From a virus: a stretch of 64,000 nucleotides of DNA. This document shows positions 1 through 7,458 of this stretch, in pieces (the first letter of the stretch is position 1; every line of letters starts with the position of its first letter). Both the position numbers and the translations under genes were made by a program. The notes below the pieces were generated by a model. The model worked only from the letters and a program-made list of their open reading frames with translations, was not told the origin of the DNA and searched no databases. Where the stretch lies: positions 47,970 to 111,969 of IMG/VR virus record IMGVR_UViG_3300025000_000065; one strand, 5' to 3'.

Positions 1-86
1 AGCTAAGAAATCTAATGCCTATTCCAATTCGAGATATTTATTCTTATCATTTTTATAAATCTGTAATTGTGTTCGAGAAAGCATAA
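1..86 (+). CDS. C-terminal end of an upstream gene (partial)
   Basis: Frame 3 is open from the window edge to a TAA at 84-86. It encodes a 27-residue tail ending in KSVIVFEKA. The next gene starts 2 bases later, which fits an operon. The tail is too short to assign; the aromatic, hydrophobic ending resembles that of small class I methyltransferases, but this is only an impression. Confidence 0.5.
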   Translation, partial: LRNLMPIPIRDIYSYHFYKSVIVFEKA

Positions 87-87
87 T

Positions 88-888
88 ATGAATAATGATA
101 TATCTATTGTAATGCCAATTCATAATCAAGAATCAATTATCTTTAAAATTTTAATGGGAATTTATAAAAATTCTTCGGAGTATGTCAAAGAATTAATTTT
201 AATTTTGGATGGATGCACTGATCATACTCAAGAAATTGTGGAAAAATTTTTAAATACTTATAATAAAGATAATAGATTTGATGCAAAAATTTTTATAACC
301 CCAAATATTTTCGAAGTACAATCTTGTAATATTGGATTTAAAAACGCTACTTGTTCCTGGATTATCAACATGCAAGACGATATAGAAATTACAGAAAGAC
401 ATTTTGATAAAAGATTAATGAAGCCATTTTTAAGAATACATAATCTTTTGGGTGTTACAGGTAGAGATGCTGCAAATGTTTACCTGAATACAAAATATGA
501 AATTGAGTTTCTTGATTTAGCAGGAAGGGATGCAAAATTTCCTTTTTTAAAGGAAAGAAACAAATTTTATATCCGTGATATAATTAATCGTGCTCCAATT
601 TTATTCAATCATGAAAAGTTAAAAGAATTAAATTATTTAGATGAAGATTTTGCTCCAATTTGCCAGGATGATACAGATTTATTTTTAAGAGCGTATAAAA
701 AATTTGGTTACACTTGCGGATCTTATTTAATAGAGTATAATTCTCCCCTAGAGTGGGGAGGAACTAGAAAGAGTGTTGAAGTTAGTAATTTTGTTCATTG
801 GTCTGAGCAAAAAAACATGCAATTATTGAAAGAAAGACATTTACACTTGATCTTAGGAGAAAAACATAATTTTGAAATCAATATATAA
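88..888 (+). CDS. Family 2 (GT-A) glycosyltransferase
   Basis: A protein of about 266 residues that begins with the GT2 signature ISIVMPIHNQE, followed by LILDGCTDHTQEIV, the nucleotide-sugar binding half of a GT-A fold. The acidic motif NMQDDIEIT near residue 100 serves as the DxD-type metal and sugar-diphosphate site. A later QDDTDLFLRAYKKFGY segment matches the acceptor-side acidic motif of GT2 enzymes. No membrane segments are seen. An in-frame TTG lies 21 bases upstream, but the ATG at 88 follows directly on the previous stop and keeps the family N-terminus. It lies 9 bases before a GmhA-like isomerase gene, so it probably transfers a sugar made or modified by the next two enzymes. Donor and acceptor are unknown. 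Confidence 0.82.
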   Translation: MNNDISIVMPIHNQESIIFKILMGIYKNSSEYVKELILILDGCTDHTQEIVEKFLNTYNKDNRFDAKIFITPNIFEVQSCNIGFKNATCSWIINMQDDIEITERHFDKRLMKPFLRIHNLLGVTGRDAANVYLNTKYEIEFLDLAGRDAKFPFLKERNKFYIRDIINRAPILFNHEKLKELNYLDEDFAPICQDDTDLFLRAYKKFGYTCGSYLIEYNSPLEWGGTRKSVEVSNFVHWSEQKNMQLLKERHLHLILGEKHNFEINI

Positions 889-897
889 AGGAGAAAA

Positions 898-1437
898 ATG
901 AATTTTCAAGAATATTCACAAAAATATTTTACACTACCAATTGACTGTGATCCCATAGATAGAGCACTCAAAGGATTGAAGTATTGTATAAAAAATAATA
1001 TTTTAATTATTGTTGCTGGAAATGGTGGATCTGGCTATACCGGAAGTCATTTTGTACAGGATTTAATAAAAGCCTGTCATGCTAATGCCAAATCTTTAAA
1101 TGATAATACAGGATTATACTCTGCTTTATCTAATGATGTTAGACATGATGATGTTTTTATTGAACAATTATTTAGAATAAATGGAAAGTATCTGTTTGTT
1201 CCCATTAGTTTTTCTGGCAATTCCAATAATATAATTAAAGCATCAGATTATGTTAGGAATGTTCAAAAATTACCAGTTTTAAGTTTTACTGGCAATGATG
1301 GTGGAAAACTAAAAAAAATATCTAGTTTGAATATTAATATTGAAACAAGCAACATTTATGTTGGTGAGGGTTTTCATTCTTTGATCTTACATTATTTAGT
1401 TGATGAGTTAGCAAAGTCAATTTCTCAATTAGATTAA
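898..1437 (+). CDS. gmhA: SIS-domain sedoheptulose-7-phosphate isomerase (GmhA-like)
   Basis: The 179-residue length is typical of GmhA. The SIS phosphosugar-binding loop is seen as VAGNGGSGYTGSHFVQDL, matching the GNGGSAxDAxHFxxDL pattern of GmhA and DiaA. The second binding segment, FVPISFSGNSNNIIKA, matches the SxSGNSxN motif. GmhA converts sedoheptulose 7-phosphate to D-glycero-D-manno-heptose 7-phosphate, the first step toward nucleotide-activated heptose. A HddA-like kinase follows after a promoter, supporting this reading over the related DiaA replication factor. A ribosome-binding site (aaggag) precedes the ATG. Confidence 0.8.
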   Translation: MNFQEYSQKYFTLPIDCDPIDRALKGLKYCIKNNILIIVAGNGGSGYTGSHFVQDLIKACHANAKSLNDNTGLYSALSNDVRHDDVFIEQLFRINGKYLFVPISFSGNSNNIIKASDYVRNVQKLPVLSFTGNDGGKLKKISSLNINIETSNIYVGEGFHSLILHYLVDELAKSISQLD

Positions 1438-1441
1438 ATCC

Positions 1442-1470
1442 TTGACTTTTTTATTGAAATATAGTAAACT
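1442..1470 (+). promoter_or_regulatory. Sigma70-type promoter before the heptose kinase gene
   Basis: TTGACT (1442-1447) and TAAACT (1465-1470) are separated by exactly 17 bases, in the gap between the isomerase and kinase genes. The start codon at 1506 lies 36 bases downstream. The same architecture recurs at 17506, 22123 and 24874. Confidence 0.65.
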
Positions 1471-1505
1471 ATTGTTTAATATAGAATTGAAATAAGGAGA
1501 ATAAA

Positions 1506-2495
1506 TTGATTATAGCAAAAACTCCACTTAGAATAAGCCTTTTTGGTGGTGGCACTGATTTTCCAGATTATTTTAAAGATAACCCTGGTCAAGTTTTATC
1601 AACCGCTATTGATAAATATACATATGTCATTTTAAATAAAAGACCCTTTGATGAAAAAATAAGATTGGGATATTCTAAAACCGAACTTGTAAATTATGTT
1701 TTTGAGTTAGATCATGAATTAGCAAGGGAAGCCATTAAGTTATTTAGTGCTTCTGGAATAGAAATGTCAACAATCTCAGATGTTCCAGGAGGGGTCGGTT
1801 TAGCAACAAGCAGTTCTATTCTTGTAGGAATGTTGAATGCCTTAGCAACATATTCTAATGTGGAGTTTGATGTTTCTCATTTGATTGATTGGGCTATAAA
1901 CATTGAGGTAAATAAATTAAATAAGCCTATTGGATATCAAGATCAAATTATTGTTGCTAAAGGTGGCTTTCAAAATATACATTTTAGTTCTTTATATCAG
2001 AAGCCATATAATTTTGTATACAATTTCAAACAAACCACAATAGATCAATTGGAAAGTTGTTTAAATTTATTTTATTTTGGAGGTCAAAGAAATTCTTCAG
2101 ACATATTATTAGAACAAACTAAAAACATTGAAAAAAATAATGATACCCTAAGACAAATGTATAATATTTGTGATAATGCTTATGATGAACTATCTAAGGG
2201 AAATGTTTATGAAATCGGAAACATGTTGGATGAATCATGGAAATTAAAAAAGACTCTTGCATCAAATATCAGTAATACTGAAATTGATTATGTTTATGAA
2301 AAAGCCTTGCAAAATGGATCAAATGGTGGTAAACTTTTAGGTGCTGGAGGAAATGGATTTTTATTATTTTTTACAAAGGATTATGAAAGTAAAGAAAACT
2401 TGCTTAGATTTATGAAATATCATATGCTACGAATTAAACATGTTCCATTCAAGTTTGATAAACACGGTTCGAGAATAATTTTCAATAATGAATAA
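1506..2495 (+). CDS. hddA: GHMP-family D-glycero-D-manno-heptose 7-phosphate kinase (HddA-like)
   Basis: A 329-residue GHMP kinase. The N-terminal TPLRISLFGGGTDFPDYF is characteristic of the HddA and fucokinase-like branch. The ATP loop is DVPGGVGLATSSSILVGML (GHMP motif 2, PxGxGLxSSS) at about residues 95-113. The C-terminal motif GGKLLGAGGNGFLLFF matches GHMP motif 3. The family phosphorylates heptose 7-phosphate at C1, giving the bisphosphate used for GDP-heptose. The start is TTG with an aaggag site 6 bases upstream. No nucleotidyltransferase or phosphatase to finish the pathway is visible here; they may lie left of the window or come from the host. Confidence 0.82.
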   Translation: MIIAKTPLRISLFGGGTDFPDYFKDNPGQVLSTAIDKYTYVILNKRPFDEKIRLGYSKTELVNYVFELDHELAREAIKLFSASGIEMSTISDVPGGVGLATSSSILVGMLNALATYSNVEFDVSHLIDWAINIEVNKLNKPIGYQDQIIVAKGGFQNIHFSSLYQKPYNFVYNFKQTTIDQLESCLNLFYFGGQRNSSDILLEQTKNIEKNNDTLRQMYNICDNAYDELSKGNVYEIGNMLDESWKLKKTLASNISNTEIDYVYEKALQNGSNGGKLLGAGGNGFLLFFTKDYESKENLLRFMKYHMLRIKHVPFKFDKHGSRIIFNNE

Positions 2496-2504
2496 GGAGA
2501 TAGT

Positions 2505-3098
2505 TTGAACATAAATATAATTTATACACCTACTGAAGAAGATTGGCTGAGAGTTAGAAATAATGCTCTTACAACTCAGCGAAAACAATCTGATAAAGTA
2601 CCATCTCCTGAATTAAAAAAGAAAATGATTATTTCAGAGCATTCTCCAATTAGAGATTTAAAAGCTGTTTGGGAGTGGATTGATTTACCTTATTATGTTA
2701 GCGTACATTTTACCAGACATAAAATTGGAATTGAGCATTATGTATCGTCTCAAAGGAACGATATTCAAAAAGAATTTGATAGAAAAAATGCACCTCAATC
2801 AAATCCCGTTACACATCGTTGCTCTGCTAATTTTCAAGCAATATTAAATATAAGTCGTGCTAGATTATGTTTAAACGCATCTCCAGAAACAACAAAAGCC
2901 TGGAAATTATTTCTATCAAGACTTTATAATTATGAACCAGAGTTGGTACAATTGTGTGTAAAGCCTTGTATTTATAGAAATGGAATTTGTCCAGAAGTTT
3001 TTAAACAATGTGGTTATAATAAGACAAATCATTATCATATAGTTCAAAAAGGTTATAATTATTATATTGGTTTTACGAAGGAGGATGATTTGACATAA
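2505..3098 (+). CDS. thyX: Flavin-dependent thymidylate synthase
   Basis: ThyX makes dTMP from dUMP using methylenetetrahydrofolate and FAD. The signature RHRx7S appears as RHKIGIEHYVSSQR, so the third residue is Lys instead of Arg. The upstream segment HSPIRDLKAVWEWIDLPYYVSVHFTRH matches the FAD and substrate-binding helix region in order and spacing. At 197 residues it is slightly short for the family. The start is TTG, preceded by aaggag, 9 bases after the kinase gene. It joins the ribonucleotide reductase, dNMP kinase and MazG of this genome as a dNTP-supply function. Confidence 0.85.
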   Translation: MNINIIYTPTEEDWLRVRNNALTTQRKQSDKVPSPELKKKMIISEHSPIRDLKAVWEWIDLPYYVSVHFTRHKIGIEHYVSSQRNDIQKEFDRKNAPQSNPVTHRCSANFQAILNISRARLCLNASPETTKAWKLFLSRLYNYEPELVQLCVKPCIYRNGICPEVFKQCGYNKTNHYHIVQKGYNYYIGFTKEDDLT

Positions 3099-3167
3099 TA
3101 AATAAAATTATTGTTTTATTGAGTTTATTTATTGTTTAAAATTTTATTAAATTAAAGGAGAAATTGT

Positions 3168-4220
3168 ATGGCAAAAACGCATGAAAGTTTTGGTGATTTA
3201 GAACAAACCGATGGATCATTCGCCTTAAAAGGCGTGATTACTGGAGTGGCAAAACCAACATTTTACCAGGAAAAAAATGATAAAAATGGTAAACCATTTC
3301 GAATGATTAATTTCGGTGTTCAGGTTTCAAAGGATTGGGTTCATTATTTATCAATCAATGGAATGACTCAGGAAAAAGTATATTTCTATTCAAAAGACGA
3401 TAAGAAAACACTTAGCCAGGATTGGAAATCTCGTAATTCTTTCCGCAAAGAAGGATATCGACTAATTGGAATGAACTTGGGTCTTGAAAAAACCAAAGAT
3501 GAAAAAGGAAATGATGTAAACGATAAGAAAAATCTTGTTCCTTTTGATGCTTGTGGATATATTTATGAAAATTTAAAAGATGGAATGTCAGTGTTTGTTC
3601 GTGGAAAGCTAGAATATTCTAGTTTCAACAATAATAGCGGTGAACTGCAACGAAGTGTCAAACTTGTTCCTAACCAAATTTCTTTATGTAAAGACGTTGA
3701 TTTTGATGAAAAAGATTTTGATGTTCAATCAGATTTTACTCAAACATTTGTCTTTATGGATATGGAAATGGTCAAGGATGGCGAAGAAATTCTTGGGGCA
3801 AATGTTCATGGAAGCATTATAAATTACAATAGCATTGAACAAGCTGAATTCTTTATTCGAGATTCCGCATTAGGAAAGAATTTCAAAACATTAAAACCCT
3901 ATACTTTCATTAAAACATGGGGCAACCTAGAAACCGAACGCAATAAAGAAGAAGTTGCATCCGAAGATGTTTGGGGTTCAAGTAACACTATGGAATCTGT
4001 TCGTTCACCTTATAAGAAATTGTTTGTTATTACGGGTGCAGATCCAAAATCAATGAACCGTGAAGATTATAGTGAATTAAAAATGGATAAAGCATTGCAA
4101 GCAATGAAAAAATCACAATCAGAAAAAGAAGAATTTAAAACACAGAATACTTCTACTGCTGGAATTACCGAATGGGGAAATACTACACCCGTTGAAGATG
4201 AAGAAGAAACTGGTTGGTAA
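3168..4220 (+). CDS. Phage single-stranded DNA-binding (OB-fold) protein
   Basis: A 350-residue protein. The N-terminal half has OB-fold-like strands (FALKGVITGVAKPTF, then MINFGVQVSKDW and DGMSVFVRGKLEYSS, the last being typical of SSB strand 4). The C-terminus is acidic and ends DEEETGW, resembling the acidic tip by which SSBs recruit partners. It lies directly upstream of the Sak4 recombinase, as SSB-like annealing partners do in many phages. Function is inferred from fold impression and context, as no strict motif exists. The ATG follows an aaaggag site. Codon use is slightly richer in GC than its neighbours, which suits an abundant protein. Confidence 0.6.
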   Translation: MAKTHESFGDLEQTDGSFALKGVITGVAKPTFYQEKNDKNGKPFRMINFGVQVSKDWVHYLSINGMTQEKVYFYSKDDKKTLSQDWKSRNSFRKEGYRLIGMNLGLEKTKDEKGNDVNDKKNLVPFDACGYIYENLKDGMSVFVRGKLEYSSFNNNSGELQRSVKLVPNQISLCKDVDFDEKDFDVQSDFTQTFVFMDMEMVKDGEEILGANVHGSIINYNSIEQAEFFIRDSALGKNFKTLKPYTFIKTWGNLETERNKEEVASEDVWGSSNTMESVRSPYKKLFVITGADPKSMNREDYSELKMDKALQAMKKSQSEKEEFKTQNTSTAGITEWGNTTPVEDEEETGW

Positions 4221-4234
4221 TTATTATTAAAAAT

Positions 4235-4260
4235 AGGTGGAATTGAAATATATTCCACCT
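4235..4260 (+). terminator. Stem-loop after the SSB-like gene
   Basis: A 9-bp perfect inverted repeat (aggtggaat / attccacct) with an 8-base loop lies between the SSB-like gene and the next gene. No U-tract follows, so it may be an attenuator or a transcript-stabilising hairpin and not a full terminator. Confidence 0.45.
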
Positions 4261-4279
4261 AAATAAAATAGGAGATTTT

Positions 4280-4495
4280 ATGAGAGAATTAAAAACCGTA
4301 AAAATGAGCGCAGTTGACGAACTCAGTAATGTAACAGTAAAACTTGATAGGAAAAATTTACCTGATGAGGAAACCGAAGATATTCAAATGATCACAGAAA
4401 ATTTCGTTGAACTTCTACGAAAATTACATTATAATCCTTCGGATATTCGTAATGCTGTACGTGATGTTTTAGAAAACTATGATTTTGAAGATTAA
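4280..4495 (+). CDS. Small conserved-context protein, unknown function
   Basis: A 71-residue acidic protein with an aggag site before its ATG. It sits between the SSB-like gene and the recombinase, 10 bases from the latter. The C-terminal half (ITENFVELLRKLHYNPSDI and following) is probably helical. The position suggests an accessory recombination or replication role, but no domain is recognised. Confidence 0.6.
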   Translation: MRELKTVKMSAVDELSNVTVKLDRKNLPDEETEDIQMITENFVELLRKLHYNPSDIRNAVRDVLENYDFED

Positions 4496-4505
4496 GGAGT
4501 AATTA

Positions 4506-6599
4506 ATGAAATATGTTTTAAATGAGCCAAAGGTTGCGTTAGAAAGTTTTCGACATTATTTACGTGGAACTAAAAAGGTTGGTAAAGCACAACCACTATA
4601 TTCAAAAATTCAAACTCCTTATGGCGAAAAAACAATGGGAGAAATGAATGTTGGAGATGAAATTTTTACTATTGATGGAACTGTAACAAAAATCACTGAT
4701 GTTTTTCCCCAAGGTGTTAAAGATATTTATGAAGTTACCTTTTCTGATGGAAGCAAAACAAGATGTTCGGAAGATCATTTGTGGTCTGTTAGAACTAAAA
4801 AAATGAAGATCCTCGGAAAGGGATTTAATCGAATTATGACTTTAGGAGAAATTAAAAAAGATTATTTTTCTTTGGAGAAAGACGGCTATAGACATCCTAA
4901 ATTTGAAATTCCCATTGCAAGTGCCGTAGAATTTGAAAAAAGAGAAATTCCATTAGATCCCTATTTGCTAGGATTATTGTTGGGAGATGGATATATCTGT
5001 GGAAGAGTTGTTGGATTTTCCAATACAGAAGAAGATGTTTTAGAGAAAATTGAAAAAATATCTTTTGAAAAATATGGATGTGGTTTTGTTAAAAATTCAG
5101 AGCATAATTGCACGCATCATATAAAAAAACCAGATGGAGAATACAGAAATCCAATTCGAACAAAATTATCAGAATTGGGATTATTGGGATTAAAATCAAA
5201 AGATAAATTTATTCCCCAAGAATATTTATACAATGATTATTCAACAAGATTATCTATATTACAAGGATTAATGGATACAGATGGACACATTAGTCAAGAG
5301 GGACAAGTTAATTTTTCTTCAACATCTTTACAATTAATTGAAAATGTAAAGTGGTTAGTTCATTCCTTGGGAGGTCTTGCCACAATTCATGAAGATGCTA
5401 GAATTGGAAAAGAATCTTATTACTTAATTATTAGAGCAAATGGATTTGTACCCGTCACATCAGAAAAACATTCTCCAAAATTTGAAAAACATAATCCAAA
5501 TTTAACTAGATTTATTTCCAATATTGAATACATTGGTAAAGAAGAATGTCAATGTATTAAAGTTGAAGATGATTCAGAATTATATTTAACAGATGAGTTT
5601 ATTGTTACCCATAATAGCACGTTGTTCCGAGATTTAATTGTCGAATATTATGGAGATCCAAAATATGGATTAATGATTGCTCCAGGCAATGAAACAGGTT
5701 TTAAAGCCTTAGATAATCTGTATGCTATGGAAGCTCAAACATGGGAAGATTTCTGCGAAATTGTTAATGATTTAGTATTGAATAAGGCAGACAATGAATT
5801 TAAGATTATAGCAATTGATACCGTGGATGAACTAATTGCAATTGCAGAAGAAAAAGTATTGAAAATTCATTATCAACGAAAAGGCGAAAAGGCAACTTCT
5901 ATCAATGCTGCTTTAGGTGGATATGGAGCAGGAAAGAAAATGCTTCGTAAACTCATCAATGATAAAATCAAAGAAGTTGAAAATGCAGGTTATACCTGGT
6001 TTTTCGTTGGACATACGAAAGTTCGTGATATTAAAGAAAAGGGACAAGAGGAATCATATCAACAATTAACTTCCAATCTTGAGTTTGATTATGATGCATT
6101 ATTTACAGATAAAGCAGACATTATTGCCTCTTGTTACATAGAAAGAAACGTAAAAGATAATTCTTTAGAATCAACTACACGATACATTTATTTTCGCCCT
6201 AATGGTTTTGTTGATGCAGGAAGTCGTTTCAAAGATATGCCAGAGCGTGTTCCTATGACTGCACGTGATTACATTAGTGCTTTTGAACAAGGTGCAAAAG
6301 GAACTTATACAAAACCATTGACGAAAAAAGAATTGGATAAACGAAAGAAACAAGAAGAAACAGAACGTCAAGAACAAGCTCAAAAATTTACTGAAGCCAA
6401 AAAATCTAATTTTGAAGGATTAGAAACAGTTGAAGATTATCACAAAAAGATTCAGGAAATGAAAGAAGCATTGGACTCTGAGACTGCACGTGAAAAAGGT
6501 GAGCAATTAAAAGAAGCTGGATTGCCTCTAAGATTTAAAGAAATTGAAGATCTCGAACAACTAAAATTATTCTTAAAAATCGTTTCTTCAGACGATTAA
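4506..6599 (+). CDS. Sak4-like RecA-fold recombinase ATPase (AAA_24), interrupted by an intein
   Basis: The 697-residue precursor contains host residues 1-27 and 371-697 flanking a 343-residue intein. After splicing, the P-loop reads GTKKVGK-STLFRDL. Walker B is FKIIAIDTVDEL, and a conserved VGHTKVRDI segment follows, as in AAA_24/Sak4 proteins. Sak4-type proteins are single-strand annealing or strand-exchange recombinases that work with an SSB, and an SSB-like gene lies just upstream. The C-terminal 90 residues are charged and helical, likely an interaction tail. Without splicing the Walker A motif is broken, so activity should depend on intein excision. The ATG follows aaggag. Confidence 0.85.
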   Translation: MKYVLNEPKVALESFRHYLRGTKKVGKAQPLYSKIQTPYGEKTMGEMNVGDEIFTIDGTVTKITDVFPQGVKDIYEVTFSDGSKTRCSEDHLWSVRTKKMKILGKGFNRIMTLGEIKKDYFSLEKDGYRHPKFEIPIASAVEFEKREIPLDPYLLGLLLGDGYICGRVVGFSNTEEDVLEKIEKISFEKYGCGFVKNSEHNCTHHIKKPDGEYRNPIRTKLSELGLLGLKSKDKFIPQEYLYNDYSTRLSILQGLMDTDGHISQEGQVNFSSTSLQLIENVKWLVHSLGGLATIHEDARIGKESYYLIIRANGFVPVTSEKHSPKFEKHNPNLTRFISNIEYIGKEECQCIKVEDDSELYLTDEFIVTHNSTLFRDLIVEYYGDPKYGLMIAPGNETGFKALDNLYAMEAQTWEDFCEIVNDLVLNKADNEFKIIAIDTVDELIAIAEEKVLKIHYQRKGEKATSINAALGGYGAGKKMLRKLINDKIKEVENAGYTWFFVGHTKVRDIKEKGQEESYQQLTSNLEFDYDALFTDKADIIASCYIERNVKDNSLESTTRYIYFRPNGFVDAGSRFKDMPERVPMTARDYISAFEQGAKGTYTKPLTKKELDKRKKQEETERQEQAQKFTEAKKSNFEGLETVEDYHKKIQEMKEALDSETAREKGEQLKEAGLPLRFKEIEDLEQLKLFLKIVSSDD
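4587..5615 (+). mobile_element. Class 3 (WCT) intein with LAGLIDADG homing endonuclease
   Basis: Residues 28-370 of the precursor. The intein starts with Ala28 (AQPLYSKIQTPYG, block A) instead of Cys or Ser and ends THN before the +1 Ser371. The class 3 signature is complete: Trp93 in block B (CSEDHLWSV), Cys350 at block F position 4 (ECQCIKV) and Thr368 before the penultimate His369-Asn370. In class 3 inteins the block F Cys starts the reaction in place of residue 1. Two dodecapeptide motifs, LLGLLLGDGYI (154-164) and ILQGLMDTDGHI (251-262), keep their catalytic acidic residues, so the endonuclease looks intact. The insertion is between the Lys and Ser of Walker A, one of the most conserved positions of the host gene. 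Confidence 0.9.
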
Positions 6600-6683
6600 T
6601 TCGAATAAAAAATAAAATGTTCATTTTATTGGTTTTAGAAGGCTATTAGAGGCATGTTTTAGGCGATTTGGAACGTTTTTAAT

Positions 6684-6727
6684 GGTATATTATCAGTAGA
6701 CAGCTTTATAGGTATATTATCGGTAGA
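6684..6727. repeat. Tandem direct repeat GGTATATTATCRGTAGA
   Basis: Two 17-base copies at 6684-6700 and 6711-6727 differ at one base (A or G) and are spaced 27 bases start to start, in the 211-base gap after the recombinase gene. Spacing near 2.5 helical turns and the embedded TATATT suggest operator sites or paired promoter elements. Function is unknown. Confidence 0.6.
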
Positions 6728-6734
6728 ATTCAAT

Positions 6735-6770
6735 AAAATAGGGAAGAAAAATAAAATTCTTCCCTATTTT
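6735..6770 (+). terminator. Rho-independent-type terminator hairpin
   Basis: A perfect 14-bp inverted repeat (aaaatagggaagaa / ttcttccctatttt) with an 8-base A-rich loop lies between the recombinase gene and the helicase operon. The descending arm ends in TTTT. It probably separates the early recombination unit from the replication unit. Confidence 0.65.
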
Positions 6771-6810
6771 AAAACAATAATACAAAATAAAAATTACTTC
6801 GGGAGGTACA

Positions 6811-7455
6811 ATGATTATCACCACTCGGAAGTGTGGATTGTGTAAAGAAAACATAGAATTAGAAAAAGAGAAAAAAACAGTTCTTCAAAGTAAAAAATAT
6901 TATCATTATGATTGTTTTATAGAAAAAGAGATAAATAAAAAACGCAATGTTTTAACTAAAGAAAAAATAGAAAATTTAGCAAATCAACTTATAGAAGAAA
7001 ATAAAGATTTTATAAATGAAATAATTAATAAAAATCATTTATATTTATGGTTACAAAAAAAATATAATTTAATAATTATTCCAACTTATGTATATCAGAA
7101 ATTAGCAGATATATATAATGGAACTTGGAAAGACATTAATATAAAAATTCCTCCAGAAGATATTCTGGATATGTTTAAAAGACAATGGCATAATCTAGAG
7201 CAAATCAATATTAGCAATATTAATAAAGGAAAAAAATTAAGTCCAGAAAATAGGTTGAATTATGACTTAAGTGTTATAATAAATAAATCAAGTAGTTATT
7301 ATGAATGGAGGAAAAAACAGGAAGAGCAACAAATAGAAATGATGCAATCCATAGAATCTTCACAAGCAACTAATAATTTTAGAAGCTCTATGGGGATTGA
7401 ACAAAATATTACAAGCAATGAAAACGACTTATCTCAATATTTAGAGGAGATTTAA
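6811..7455 (+). CDS. Zinc-finger protein upstream of the helicase, unknown function
   Basis: A 214-residue protein. The N-terminus has a likely zinc site, CGLC at residues 8-11 paired with HYDC near residue 34. A long, Lys- and Asn-rich helical middle follows, with a Gln/Ser-rich tail. The ATG has a strong gggagg site. The stop lies 3 bases before the DnaB-like helicase gene, so a helicase loader or replication adaptor is a reasonable guess, but no loader signature (for example an AAA P-loop) is present. Confidence 0.6.
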   Translation: MIITTRKCGLCKENIELEKEKKTVLQSKKYYHYDCFIEKEINKKRNVLTKEKIENLANQLIEENKDFINEIINKNHLYLWLQKKYNLIIIPTYVYQKLADIYNGTWKDINIKIPPEDILDMFKRQWHNLEQINISNINKGKKLSPENRLNYDLSVIINKSSSYYEWRKKQEEQQIEMMQSIESSQATNNFRSSMGIEQNITSNENDLSQYLEEI

Positions 7456-7458
7456 AAA

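Noticed and set aside
67-87. TTG start 21 bases upstream for the glycosyltransferase
   Set aside because: It overlaps the end of the upstream gene and adds residues outside the family N-terminus.
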